Below, piece by piece: positions 23,585 to 35,778 of a DNA stretch of 40,540 nucleotides. The DNA lies in contig JAQGDQ010001448.1 of NCBI GenBank assembly GCA_030141605.1, positions 1 to 40,540 of the forward strand, given 5' to 3'. The notes beneath the pieces are model-generated. The model did not search any database, was not told the origin of the DNA, and saw only the letters and a program-made list of their open reading frames with translations. Made by a program: the position numbers and the translations under genes. Positions within the stretch are counted from its first letter, which is position 1; every line of letters begins with the position of its first letter. This DNA is from Tubiluchus corallicola (lineage: Eukaryota; Priapulida; Priapulimorpha; Priapulimorphida; Tubiluchidae).

Positions 23585-24072
23585 AATAATAAAGAGAACA
23601 TTAACAAGTAAGAAAATAAATAAAATGATAAACAGAAGCTTAGTAATTACGAAGAAGTCAAGTTATTATTAACTCAACTTAACTCCATGTTTTGCTTAAC
23701 TTAAAATAACTTAAAGTAACTTAAATACATTTACAAAACGTGTAACAGAGTTAAAAAGCGTATCAGAATATATTTTACCCAACAATGTTGATATGTTCAT
23801 AACAATAACGACGGTATTTTAAAATATTATTAAATGAATTCTAATTAGTGAATGTAATCTTTAACTACTACTTGAAATAAAATTTCAGTCTTATTTGCAA
23901 CAGCGTAAATGTTTCGGCTTACGATTGATGTGACCTGTCGCACAACACATTTTAGACTGCGTTTTGTAAATTTGTGTAGGTGTGTGAGTTACTAAGCTGG
24001 CAGTACGGAACGGCACTAAAATGCTTAAACGTACGGTATCTTTTCAATAGTACGGTCGGCTAAGAAATTACT
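23585..24072. other. Non-coding stretch outside palindrome 1
   Basis: AT-rich, with a short AACTTAA-rich run near 23,675-23,730 and several TACGG motifs at 24,003-24,058. No gene seen. Confidence 0.5.
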
Positions 24073-24860
24073 GTATTAGTCCGCACCTTTATCGTATCTA
24101 TTCCGCACCTTTATCGTATCTATTCCGCACCTTTATCGTACCTATTCCGCACCTTTATCGTATCTATTCCGCACCTTTATCGTATCTATTCCGCACCTTT
24201 ATCGTATCTATTCCGCACCTTTATCGTATTTAGTCCGCACCTTTATCATATCTATTCCGCACCTTTATCGTAGTTAGTCCGCACCTTTATCGTATCTATT
24301 CCGCACCTTTATCGTATTTAGTCCGCACCTTTATCGTATCTAATCCGCACCTTTATCGTATTTAGTCCGCACCTTTATCATATCTATTCCGCACCTTTAT
24401 CGTATCTAATCCGCACCTTTATCGTATCTATTCCGCACCTTTATCGTATTTAGTCCGCACCTTTATCATATCTATTCCGCACCTTTATCGTATTTAGTCC
24501 GCACCTTTATCGTATCTAATCCGCACCTTTATCGTATTTAGTCCGCACCTTTATCATATCTATTCCGCACCTTTATCGTATTTAGTCCGCACCTTTATCG
24601 TATCTATTCCGCACCTTTATCGTATTTAGTCCGCACCTTTATCGTATCTAATCCGCACCTTTATCGTATTTAGTCCGCACCTTTATCATATCTAATCCGC
24701 ACCTTTATCGTATTTAGTCCGCACCTTTATCATATCTATTCCGCACCTTTATCGTATTTAGTCCCGCACCTTTATCGTATCTAATCCGCACCTTTATCGT
24801 ATTTAGTCCGCACCTTTATCATATCTAATCCGCACCTTTATCGTACCTATTCCGCACCAT
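24073..24860 (+). repeat. 22-bp satellite, 36 copies
   Basis: Units share CCGCACCTTTATCGTAT. The CCGCAC core starts at 24,081 and recurs every 22 bp to 24,852, with one extra C near 24,763. Variable positions (TATT, TAGT or TAAT before the core; CGTATC, CGTATT or CATATC after it) are not random: a CATATC always follows a TAGT unit, which gives a higher-order pattern of two to four units. Every unit carries TTATC, i.e. GATAA on the other strand. Confidence 0.95.
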
Positions 24861-26340
24861 TTATTCTCAGTTTGTCTTCATATTTCTATTGGTCAGCAAC
24901 TCAGTATGACGACTTATTTTGCTTGCGTGTGGGACTTACTGTTCTCCCCTAGTTGTCTGGAAGCTGGAGTTGTCATTTTCCGTAAATTACGTTTATATTT
25001 GTTTACAGATTTCTTCCCACGTGGCCTAAGGACAACGCTTTTCACCTTTCTTCACTGCTATTAACAAATTTTAGCTGCATTAGGTCTTTTATGTCAAGAA
25101 AAAAGCACAAATAATCAAGAACACACGCTTTAGCTATATTTCGTATTGGCTTTAAGTGCAAAATGTGGCTGGGCATGTGAGTAAAAATGTGGCTGGGCAT
25201 GTGAGTAAAGCCCACAGCAATCCCACGCCCCAACAATCGAAGAACAAGAGGTTCTAAAAACGCCTCATTGGTCATTGAGAGGGGGACCCCCGCTGGTTTG
25301 ACGTTCTGCGACCTATGTATCCAAGGTAGCGCCACTGTTTTAGCTGCTTTTTCTAGCTAATGTGTTGTAATCGACGACACATCTCAAGGCATGCAGATAA
25401 TGTTGAAACAAGAACATTTCAAAATGTACGTCGTTAATGAGGAATGCTTAGAACTTTGCCAATGTGTGCAAAACAATAACTTTTCATTTTCAGAATAAAT
25501 AATTCAGTTCAATTCAGTTTCATTTGCACTAATACATACAATGTACATTTGCAAATCATTACACGTTAAATACTACATAAACCCTCAGTAAGATCAAACT
25601 GCTGTTTTAATGTCATTTATGCTTAATATAATCATTATCACCAGACTAATTTAGTATATATACAGTACATACAAAATTAGTATATATATACGATATATAT
25701 ATATATATATATACATAGAGCATACCGGCCTTGTGTAGCTTTTATAATCTAAAATAAATGGAAGTTCAGACAGCAGTTCTATTTTGTACCTTTCATAAAT
25801 ATGTAGAAAAATTGATAAATTTATCGTTCTACAATTAAGTTTCATGCCACTCCTGTCGCAGATCATGCAAGCACTTGGTACTTGGTACATTCGTACAAGG
25901 TACGGAATATGGTATGGAATTACGGTGCGATGTTTTATCGTACTAGCATGGTACGGTTCAATTTTGCAGCTACGGTACGAAATGACGGCACGGCGTTTTT
26001 CCGAGGTACGAATTACTTTATTTCTTCGTACAGTACCGGCGAGTTATGCTCTTTGCTTATTAGTGAGATAAAGAGGATAATACATCGGTGTTAAATTCTA
26101 TAGAGCTGGTTAAAGAAAAGGCCATGCCTTCTGGGAAATTAGACTTATTTGAAAACTCAGGAAAAATGTTAAAAGGATTTAGTAATAAAAGTGTGATAAG
26201 CGGCTCGTGCAATTAGAAAAAGCAGCTTAAAGTGGTGATTATTTCATGTTTGAGCTGCCATTTTGAGTGTATTTTGTCACAATAATGGCTAAATTTATAA
26301 GATACTGAAAAAATACAGAGAGTTTACGAACAATTGAGGT
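24861..26340. other. Non-coding stretch with simple repeats
   Basis: It contains a duplicated 30-bp phrase at about 25,158-25,210, a TA-rich microsatellite at 25,655-25,715, and a GTACGG-rich degenerate tract at about 25,880-26,040. No exon recognised; the frame at 25,042-25,335 on the minus strand has no domain. Confidence 0.5.
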
Positions 26341-26895
26341 AAGTTTAGAAGGATGCATATCGCAAAAGTCAGTGTGTATCTGACCAGTAGACGTGAAGTT
26401 GCAAGTTTAGAACGATGCATATCGCAAAAGTCAGTGTGTATCTGACCAGTAGACGTGAAGTTGCAAGTTTAGAACGATGCATATCGCAAAAGTCAGTGTG
26501 TATCTGACCAGTAGACGTGAAGTTGCAAGTTTAGAACGATGCATATCGCAAAAGTCAGTGTGTATCTGACCAGTAGACGTGAAGTTGCAAGTTTAGAACG
26601 ATGCATATCGCAAAAGTCAGTGTGTATCTGACCAGTAGACGTGAAACAGCAAGTTTAGAACGATGCATATCGCAAAAGTCAGTGTGTATCTGACCAGTAG
26701 ACGTGAAGTTGCAAGTTTAGAACGATGCATATCGCAAAAGTCAGTGTGTATCTGACCAGTAGACGTGAAGTTGCAAGTTTAGAACGATGCATATCGCAAA
26801 AGTCAGTGTGTATCTGACCAGTAGACGTGAAGTTGCAAGTTTAGAACGATGCATATCGCAAAAGTCAGTGTGTATCTGACCAGTATACGTGAAGC
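26341..26895 (+). repeat. 62-bp satellite, 9 copies
   Basis: The key phrase GCATATCGCAAAAGTCAG starts at 26,355 and recurs every 62 bp to 26,851. Copies are almost identical; only one unit has ACAGCA in place of GTTGCA (near 26,645). The array stops exactly at the 3' side of the LRRCT exon, and the exon's open frame continues into it. Confidence 0.95.
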
Positions 26896-27071
26896 AGCAG
26901 CAGAAACTTTCAGTGGATCCCGATTGGCAGGGTTCATGGGATCACAAAATTCTTCCCTTGTAATTTCATCTTCTCCATGGGTTTTATACGGCACAGCACA
27001 ATCGACTACTGATTTGGCCCAATTGACCGATTTCAACCATTCCAGACTGCAATCGCAATACAGGCGGCTTT
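26803..27071 (-). CDS. LRR gene exon C: LRR C-terminal cap (LRRCT)
   Basis: Begins at 27,071 after an acceptor (CTTTTAG), phase 1. The first residues SRLYCDCSLEWL, then VVDCAVP and EEFC give the four LRRCT cysteines at 5, 7, 24 and 42, nearly the same spacing as exon A. It therefore caps the LRR block encoded by the exon before it. The coding part I trust ends near 26,908. Beyond this the open frame enters the 62-bp satellite and reads YTLTFAICIVLNLQLHVYW before a stop at 26,803, a hydrophobic stretch that could act as a membrane segment or be a chance translation. The real 3' end may be a weak donor near 26,907 instead. Order on the minus strand is exon A, B, C. Confidence 0.75.
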
Positions 27072-30000
27072 CTAAAAGTAGATAAAAAACTTGTTCAGGG
27101 GATTATCAAGATTTTACGCCTACTTAGGCTGATAATTCTGTCCGGCCCATCTCTATTATGTATTTATGTTTTTTATGTGATGAGAAAATTAAACAAATTT
27201 GCTTGTGCTGTATTAGAAACACCATTAACCTAGTTTCTACGTGGTCATTATCAATTACATGTATTGCCTAGCGCTTATTTTCAAGCATGCTGCGCAACTG
27301 CTTGTTGTGTAATACCTTCCACCTGTTCGTTATGTGGCACTAATATAAGAACAGTTCTCAGCAACTGCCTGTGATGTGTTATAAAATGTACTCTTTACAT
27401 GAACATGAATGAAGGCATACACATCTTCCGAGGAGAATAAGAATTTTTACTAAAATATGACGCCCTCAAATTCGGCGCCTAAGGCTATAGCCTAATTAGC
27501 CTATTGGTTAATAAGCCCCTAATTATGGTGACATATAAAGTTTGAATACATTATACGTCAGCACCCTGAGAAATGGATAGACTTTCCATATAAGAGGACC
27601 ACCAAATGTTGGAAAACTTCTAATGTTCTAGCATGCCAAGTGGAACACTTGCGAATTCAAGGGGTTACAGGAACCTCACAAGGACTTCCTCTAAATCCCT
27701 CTCATCACTGCTCTACCGCCAAGCCTGCCACGCCACCAAATTACCAAACCCGCTAAACTGCCAAACTGCTAAACTGCCAAACTGCCAAATCCCAAAACAA
27801 ACTCGCCAAAGTTAACCGACTAAATCATAGCTAATCACATTGTAAGTTAGTTAGTGAGTCAGACAGTCAATCAGTCGGTATATGCGTGTGTGCATGTGTT
27901 CATTTTCAGTCATTCGCTTGTTTACGTACATTCTTGGTTTTTTCGATACGGTCAGTTAGTCAGTCTGGAGAGTGAGTAATTACAGTTAATTGGCTTACGA
28001 GTTTGGGCATAATGTTGTTCTTTTCTACATAGTTATATTGACAAAGATTTTACCAAGAAATGTATGACACCTTGATATGCTGACAAAGTTAAAAGTTCGT
28101 CTATATAATATGGGTTTCCAGTTCATATTCAGTATTTGAAATCTCAAATGGGAAATATTTGATTCTTAAATATTGAAGAGCGCGTTCGCGAGAAGACCAT
28201 GCAAAATCGAAAAATTCGGGCACAAGGCTAGGTAACCGATTCGGACCAAAGTTCGGGTATGAGGTCCACCAGTCACTAGTATTCACTATGTGAATCCGCT
28301 TAGTCCAACTCCTCATAGTAGCAGAAGTACGGCATAGGCCGATTTTCATGAAAAAATGCCTATTTTTCTCTATTTTTTACTCATATTTGAAGGATTAGCC
28401 ATGCAGCAACCACTGGGTTTGAATAGATCTGACTCTGCACAGTATTGGATCTTGTTATCTTCTCCAAAATGACTTTTAGACATTTGTCCCAAACCCCCCT
28501 CTTTCGGCTCTACTGGGGGTCTTTAAGCTCACATTACGTGCAAGATGCAAATACTCAGTCATTTCAAAGTCTTATATCTCACTCACTGCGAGGGCGGGGA
28601 CAAACATATCGATATGTATGTGAATAGAGCATCCCATCCCACTATGCTGCAGTGACAATATCGATGGAGCGAATTTCCACCTTATTGTAAAAGACCCCTG
28701 AAAGATATATATCAGGGTGAAAATATAGCTAACAACGTTCATCAAAAAGCTTCGTGTAGGTAAACATGAGTTGTCAAATCTTGTCAAAATACTTCAAAAC
28801 ATCATAAATATTCATCTTTGGCAACTAGGGGCCTGGTCAGCTCAATGGTTAAACTACTGACAGGATTGGACTCCAGCATTCAAGATGGCGGCCACTGCTG
28901 AACTAAAATGTTCGTTTTCTGGGCTGTTTACCAGCGTTAAATGCGGTATTCTGACTAGTTATCCGCACGAAACGAATATTGTGAATCTATTAGCCTGTAC
29001 TAAAGACGCTGGACCGCATTTAGAGCGCTTCCAATCTTAAAAAAATGAAATATCTACGGAATGGAAATTGCTTCTTGCAAGGACTGGAAAATGTTTTATG
29101 TACTGTTTATTTTCTATACTTTGTAAATGTTATGTACAGGTTATTACCTAGTTATTATTCATTGTGTTACATAGGCGTACAAGCCAGGACACAAAGAAAA
29201 TTGCCCTAAATTTGAGCGAAAGCCCAAAAAACATGGGACAGACTTGATATCATTTGTCCGGTGATTTTTTGACTATAAAACATCGAAAATTTTTGTGCCA
29301 TTGGCGCAATCATTCAATCACACTATTAATATTTTTTGTCAGAAGTATCGATTTTGTGCCACAAATAAATTATGAGCGAAGAAAAAAAAGCTAAATATCA
29401 CCGCCATCCCCCTAGAAGGGCCCGTGAGCTTATATTGTCTCATGTTTAGACTGTAAAATTTTCACTTTATCACTTTCCCCATGATATATTTGTCTATATT
29501 TCTGTATCTATCTTCTAGTGCTAATCTACCTGCATCGATAATTCTTTCTCTATTATTTAGATATTATGGTTTTGATTACTTGTACTACTCTTCAGTGATA
29601 GGATTATGCTGCTACAATAGGAACAGTATTTTGGAGAAATAAATTCTGACTGAGTTTTGTAGTTTTTCATTTTTGTACTGATATTCATAATCTTCTATGT
29701 ATAGCCATGAAGCTTATTCATATAAAAGGTATAAAAAATGAACGAATGTATAAAAATGAACGGATTTCTATTTCATATGTATATACCAAGTGTTGTCAGA
29801 TTCTTTCGCTAGCAATGACTCTCAATCTTAACAATCGGTACTTCTTTTCTATTAGAAGGCTTATTGTTTAGTCTTTCCTGGTATCCATTAGCGATTCAGT
29901 GTGTAGAGAATGCCCTGAATCAGGGTCGGACTCGGTACTAGGGGCATGCATGATGTCCTATCCTGAAATCCATCAGAAGAGGCAATTATTCATATTTGTA

Positions 30001-31384
30001 GTCCTATGAAAATTCCGACATAACTAAACCAATTTAAGATGAAATTCGCAAATTTCTAGCAATTTCCATGGCAAAGGAATCTATTGCTACTAGGAATGGA
30101 GAGCACTAGTCACAGAAAATGCAGGTTAAACGTGGCTAAATATCTACTGTCATATAAGGACCTGAGCTAAGTATGTCTACTTTTTACACAAGGACGGAAT
30201 TACTATGGAAAGTAAAAAAGTGTGTTGATATGGTAATTTTTTCTAACAGTGCTCCTCTATATAATGTCATTCATGATATTATCTCAGCTTGTGTGTTTTC
30301 ATGAAATTTAGAATACAGATTTGTCACTTATAATCCAGCACATAGACAGGAAAAATATTGAAAAACTACAAAAAAGGCGAATTTTGCTGATTTTTGTGAA
30401 ATTTTAAAGTGAAAGTAATAAATACTGAAACTGGCTCCAGCAAATTTTCTTTTTTATATTATTAGTGAGGATGATGGTTAACACATACATGAAAACCAGA
30501 TGTTCTGTAGCCCCGCAGTGGGCGAGTTATGAGCCTTACAACTTAACCTCTCCCTGGACTCTTAACAAAGAGCCGAATTTGAAAAAACCCGTTCTCTGAT
30601 ACTATTAATAGAATGTCAGAAAAAGTTAGGATATCAGAAGACAATGTCTGGGTCTATGTACCAGCCAACTTACATCGACCCATCTATAATAGTTTCTAAA
30701 GGAAAAAAAGTTAAAATAACCCCCCAAAATAGCGATTTTTTGCCTCTTTTGAGGTCAATTTCTTGATGTGGTCATTTCTCTGCCAATAGTAGCTCGATCG
30801 ATTTGATATCTTGGTTACATGGTTTTGGGGGGTCGCCCTTCATGTTAGAAAAAAATGAAATAAATTCGTCACCCCTCATGTGCCACCCTCTGCATGGTGC
30901 TCTCGCGGACTCCGTCTTAAATTATTAGGGATGCTGCTTCAGAAATGTACAGATGTCGTTTTAATGCTGTATAAAACGAAACAAAAATATATGTAAATTT
31001 AATGTTGTTATTGTAATTTTAAACAAGCAGACATGCGAAAGTTTATACATAAACTTGATAAAAACCTGAACAAAAAACAAATATTTTCTGCATAGTAATA
31101 GCCTAAAATTGTCACAGTTCAAGCTTGATCCATTCAGGTAAGCTCGTGACAACTGACAACAAATTTGAGAGCCGCAATACTTTCTCTACTAGTGTTCAGA
31201 CATTTGCGCATGGCCGCATGCGCACAAGAACCAAAGACCTCGTTGCCAAAGCGCACTGGCTTGTCCGTGAAGCAAACAGTACTACTCTCACGTGCTCTGG
31301 TTCTGTACATGTATAAAGAAAGAACTAAAGAAAAAAGACTTATTATGTTAAACATTATCAATAATATCGAGTGAAAATAGGGGG
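27072..31384. other. Long intron of the LRR gene
   Basis: 4.3 kb between exon C and the LTR-like element. I see a CTGCCAAA-rich tract at about 27,735-27,800, GTCAGT-rich stretches near 27,850-27,980, and a sequence near 27,470-27,520 resembling a decayed hAT end (GGCGCCTAAGG). Small frames exist (for example 28,101-28,349 minus, 82 codons with ATG and many aromatic residues) without a recognised domain. Confidence 0.5.
28101..28349 (-). CDS. Hypothetical 82-aa frame inside the LRR intron
   Basis: ATG-started, with a protein-like composition rich in W, F, Y and charged residues (TSDWWTSYPNF, PEFFDFAW). No signal peptide, membrane segment or known family. There is no duplicate elsewhere in the window. 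It may be a transposon relic or chance. Confidence 0.15.
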   Translation of the reverse strand: MKIGLCRTSATMRSWTKRIHIVNTSDWWTSYPNFGPNRLPSLVPEFFDFAWSSRERALQYLRIKYFPFEISNTEYELETHII

Positions 31385-32154
31385 TGTGATGGCCTCATGA
31401 CATCTGACATCGTCTTGTGCCGTTGCACTTTTAATGTTGGAGGCCGTGGTTACATTCAAGACAATGGTGGATTAACAATTAGTCAAATAAGACTACACTA
31501 CAGGCTTTCATCTGGTGAACTAGAAAAAACGGGCCACTTGATGTCCCCGGTTCCCGTCAACGTGTTTACGTCACAGTGAAAGTGGAGCAATAAACCAATA
31601 TTGTTGACGTCACAGACAGTTCGCAGCAGCGTTTAGCCTCGTTCCCATTAATGACGTAACTTACGTTCTCACAAACACTCACTCGCCGCAAGTCGCTACA
31701 GTATATAAACAAGCGTGAAAAACATGGACGAATTTCAAGTGATTCATCGGCGATTCCAGAAATTGTATAGTAAAGGAAAGCAGTGTTAAATAATGCTTTT
31801 GATTAAATTAGTAAATTAATAATTCAAGATTAAATTCTTGACGATGCAAGACTAAACTATTGTCGTGGATAGAAGCCTAGTTAGGTGTGGCATCACGTGA
31901 CCAGCTGATGTTCGACCGGCTGACTCAGAAGATTGATAAAGTAATTCTCATGCGCAGAAGCTCATGGAGCATTAGGTAGATAGGCAAAACTGTTTTGAGG
32001 CCCGCACCTCGGGGAGATTAGGAACTGACTTGAAGACGGAGGGTTGGCATTACTATCCTCTTATATTTACCGTGTTGTGTTTGATCTTTAATAATTGTGT
32101 TGTTTATTAAATAAAGTCTTGATAGTTTACCATGCCCATGGTGGCTCCCTCACA
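31385..32154 (+). mobile_element. Putative solo LTR
   Basis: It begins TGTGATGG and ends CCTCACA, giving the TG...CA inverted ends of an LTR. Inside, in the right order, are a promoter-like block (CCAAT at 31,595, a TGACGTCA CRE at 31,605-31,612, further ACGTCA/ACGTAA sites at about 31,568 and 31,653, TATATAAA at 31,702-31,709) and AATAAAG at 32,110-32,115, 40 bases before the end. No internal gag-pol and no clear target duplication were found (flanks GGGGG and CGCCA). It could instead be a cellular promoter. Confidence 0.45.
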
Positions 32155-32335
32155 CGCCACGCAATAAACAACAATAATCAGCAAGCAGCTTTAACCACAA
32201 GAATAACTAAACTTCAATCAAATTATTTTACTGTGTCGCTGTAGAAAATAAATAGAGCTTGTCTAGCAAATTCTTTCAAAGAGGACTTACAAATTATTAC
32301 ACTCGAGAATAAGTTTATTCTGAAAACAAACTCAC

Positions 32336-33088
32336 CTGTTACACTAATTGATATTTTACTAGGCGGCCTTCGGCGATCAAGTTTTGGCTTTGTTATCTTC
32401 TGTATACCTGTAGCATCAACAACAATAGATTCAATCCTGATAAGGTTACTGAGGTCCAGATTTAGTGTTTGCAAGCGCCAGCAAACAGAAATACGTATCT
32501 TTTTCACATATCTCAGTCCAAAAAATGCATTTGGATGAATTGTCTGCAAGTCGGGGCTTGATAATATGAGCAGTGTATCTTTTACTTTGCCAAGTATTGC
32601 ATTTTGCCCGAGTTCTACGAGCTTGGAATTAATGATGAGCAACTGCCACACGTACTTTCCTGCAAGAAACCTGGTAGGAAGTTGTGCATCGCTGTAACCG
32701 TAAATTCTTAGCTGATTTACATAACATGGCAAATGATTGGAAATTTTTGTTAATCTTGCTTTGTCTAATTTTGCTCCAGATTCTCCACATACTATGTTGC
32801 ATTTGCCATCATTTGGTAGCCAAGTGTCTGTTTTCCAACTAGTGCATCCCACTACATACAGATCACATGGGTATTTTGTTTTTGGTGTCGCTGCTGGCAG
32901 AAATGTGGTTGTTGTCATGTCAGGACATTTTAGGCGCTCAGCCCTCTCTTCTGTGAAATCTACGAGCGTGAGGCATATCACACTATGATCTTGAAGTTCA
33001 CATGGCACTTTACATTTAACTGCAGAGAATTTCCAATCAACAAGCTTTGCCCATCTGTTTACGCATGCGCAGCGGAAGTCTTTGTTAC
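32336..33088 (-). CDS. LRR gene exon B: LRRCT end, LRRNT and LRR block
   Basis: Starts at 33,088 after TTATTTTACAG and ends at 32,336 before a perfect GTGAGT donor: 753 bp, phase 1 on both sides. There is no internal ATG start; an upstream exon is required. Residues 1-54 are an LRRCT (NKDFRCACVNRW, then Cys at 25 and 54) belonging to the preceding LRR block. A Thr/Pro linker follows, then Cys-rich LRRNT-like sequence (KCNIVCGES), then about five LRRs of ~24 residues (QLRIYGY, LLIINSKL, PDLQTIHPNAF, LQTLNLDLSN, IESIVVDATGI), ending KISISVT. Roughly one third identical to exon A over the LRRs. Likely extracellular binding module of a receptor or secreted protein. Confidence 0.85.
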
Positions 33089-34674
33089 CTGTAAAATAAC
33101 GCAGTAGTCTATGACAAACAGTGGTGATGATGATGATGATGATGATGATGGTAATTCAAATAAAACATTTCTCATCACAAATCAAACGTCTGCAACAGAA
33201 TTTAAGAACATTGTTTAAAATCCCAATTTTACAAGCACATAAAGACTTCAATGCAATCCTATTTTTATAGAAATATGTCAACAATATTAACATGTCCTTC
33301 ATAAAAAATAAGCTTTACATATATATATATGATATATATAATATAATATAATATAATATAATATAATATAATATAATATAATATAATATAATATAATATA
33401 ATATAATATAATATAATATAATATAATATAATATAATATAATATAATATAATATAATATAACATAATATAATATATATATAATATATATTATTATTATAT
33501 TATATTATATTATGTTATGTTATGTTATGTTATGTTATGTTATGTTACATTACATTACATTATATATAATATTATATCATATATAATATATATATAGTTA
33601 TTATATGACTAAATAACTTTTTCTTATCTTCATCATCGATTTATATATATTATTTAATGCTAATGGTCTTTTTTTCCCACATTTCTGCGTAAGTATTTTT
33701 TAATTTCGTTTCGTATTTTATTTTATTGCGAGTGACAAGGCAGTTGAAAAGTGAAATCAAACAATAAAGGACTACTACAAAACCAGTCCAAATTAAAACA
33801 AAGTGAATTAAATAATATGAGCAAGAGATTACGGTAAAAACACAAAGAAGAAAAATAGCTGCTTACATTTGTCTGTTGGAAAGTGCAAAAATTGCTAAAA
33901 TCAACATGATATAATGACATTTTTAAATAATTTTCTGTTGCCAGCATTTACAGTTGGAGCGCCATTCACATATGTGGGTAGTTTATTCCATAAACTTACA
34001 ACTCTGTTGCTGAAGAAACGTTTGAAGCAATTAAGCGAGCTTTTTTAAATTGGAATTTCAAAAGGTGGCCCTTGTGATATTTGCAAGTGGTGCAAATTTG
34101 AAAAGCAGATTCACTTGACATTGATATGTGGCCATGAATACATAGTTACATCATTAAAAATGAGTCTTAATTCTATGGGTTCCAGTTTGAGTATTGATAA
34201 TCTATTTGGGTAAAACGTGGAATATGCGCGTGAAATATCTTTGTACATGGAATAGCTTGGAAGCAGTGCAGTTTATGTACTGATCTTCCCATTCTATCGT
34301 CTATGATCCAAATCACTTATACAGTTTTTGTCCCTTATAAAAATTGCTAAATTTTTAAGTACATAACATCTGTGAAAACCTAATATTAGACGAATTGTTT
34401 TGGGGCAGCATGAAAGAGGACATATATAAAACATCTCCATCTGACACTGATTATTATATGACTTCTAGGCAAACGAGGATGGTATTCTGTTGACATATTA
34501 AAGCTCTGTATGCAAATTATTTATGCCTAAATAGCCTGTGTCTAAAATACCTTGCGTCTAAATGAACCCAGTGCGCAAATGTCTTGTTTCCAAATGAGTC
34601 ACGTGTCCAGATGTCTTGTGTCCAAATGAGTCACGTGTCCAGATGTCTTGTGTCCAAATTACCCGTGTCGAACT
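33089..34674. repeat. Intron with AT microsatellites and a 32-bp minisatellite
   Basis: Holds (GAT)9 at 33,124-33,150, a long ATATA/ATAAT tract that turns into TATGT units and back at about 33,318-33,600 (largely self-complementary), and about three 32-bp units with CAAATGAGTCACGTGTCCAG at 34,579-34,672. No exon recognised. Confidence 0.8.
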
Positions 34675-35156
34675 AGCCTATAGGTTTTATAAGGGGAAAT
34701 CGCCCCCTACCCACTCTCGACCCCCCCCCCCCCCCACACACACACACTCACACACTAGGGGGTCCTCATTTTCAGGACTTCCCTTACGAAAAAGGCAAGG
34801 ATTTTGAAATTGGTTTTATTTTGGAATTAACGTAGAAAAATGAGCTTAGAAAAGAGGAAAATTTAGCAGCGGCGTGCAAAGTTTCAATGAAAAGAGAATA
34901 AAGTCAACTTTATACTTTATTTGGCCAGCAGTAACTTATATCACTATACGCCACGACAAATCGAAAATTGTAGTCAGATTTTTTCTAACACACAATAAAA
35001 TCGAGAAAAACAAAACCAGAAAATAAACAGAAATGTGGTTCATCATTCATTTTAGTTCATTTTTCTATTTGTCGTGTAATTTAATTTTTATGTTGAGGAC
35101 ATCCGGAACCTAAGGTGCCCAGGGCCCCAAGTTTTAAATCGGGCGATGAGCCTATA
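34675..35156. mobile_element. Possible short transposon insertion in palindrome 2, left copy
   Basis: 466 bp (34,683-35,148) flanked by a perfect 8-bp direct repeat AGCCTATA at 34,675-34,682 and 35,149-35,156. It sits inside a degenerate CCAAATGTCTTGTG-type minisatellite that resumes on the other side. The ends do not form clear inverted repeats. It contains a poly-C/CACA run at about 34,721-34,755. It could be a hAT-like MITE with decayed ends. Confidence 0.4.
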
Positions 35157-35474
35157 TGTTCAAATAACTTTGAGCCCAAATAACCTACGTGCCCAAATGT
35201 CTTGTGACGAAAGGTACTGTACTAATAATAATACTTAAGGTACTGTAATAAATGTAGTACTGTACATTTTACTGTGTCTAAATGTTGGTGTTGAAATTTC
35301 TGCAGGCAGATAATGTTGCGCTTTTGCCCAAGTTGATTTTAGTCGGAGCTAAACAGAGCTTCATTTGTCATAATAGTTTTATTGCACCTAATTAACATGC
35401 CTACCAAATGCACTTTGTCTTAAAATCTACTGTTTTTAAATATTTACATATTTACAAATATATTTAGGTTTTAC

Positions 35475-35760
35475 AAGTCAAATGTAGACGTACGCTAAGT
35501 CAAATGTAGACTTAGGTAACTGAAATGCAGACTTAGGTAACTCAAATGTGTCTTGGTAACTCAGATGTAGACTTAGGTAACTCAAATGTGTCTTGGTAAC
35601 TCAAATGTAGACTTAGGCAGTTCAAATGTGTTAACAATGGTTTTCAAGAAATCTTAAGCGTCAAATGTAGATACGTGTCAAGTCAAATGTCCTATGTCTA
35701 CATTTGACTTACCTAAGTCACATTTGAACTTTCCTGTGTCTGCATTTGACGTGTAAGACC
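35475..35760 (-). repeat. CAAATGTAGACTTAGGTAACT repeats with hairpins
   Basis: Degenerate units of ~20-23 bp built on CTCAAATGTAGACTTAGGTA and CTCAAATGTGTCTTGGTAA fill 35,475-35,640. From 35,659 the same word occurs in both orientations and forms nested hairpins: an inner perfect 11-bp stem at 35,680-35,690/35,700-35,710 and an outer stem of 13 bp with one mismatch at 35,659-35,671/35,739-35,751. It lies directly after the exon A donor. Confidence 0.8.
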
Positions 35761-35778
35761 TATAGTAAAACATAATAC

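Noticed and set aside
24073-24860. Regular 22-bp units considered as a CRISPR-like array
   Set aside because: There are no spacers; units are directly contiguous and the genome is eukaryotic.
25042-25335. 97-codon minus-strand frame with duplicated FTHMPSHI
   Set aside because: The duplication comes from a 30-bp DNA repeat and no domain is recognisable.
25060-25345. TTTTAGCTGC direct repeat around a segment ending GCGCCACTG, possible hAT insertion
   Set aside because: The other end does not start with a matching CAGTGGCG-type inverted repeat.
28836-28877. tRNA-like phrase GGTCAGCTCAATGG ... GGATTGGACTCC, possible SINE head
   Set aside because: The A-box to B-box distance is about 28 bases, too short for a tRNA, and no SINE tail or duplication is visible.
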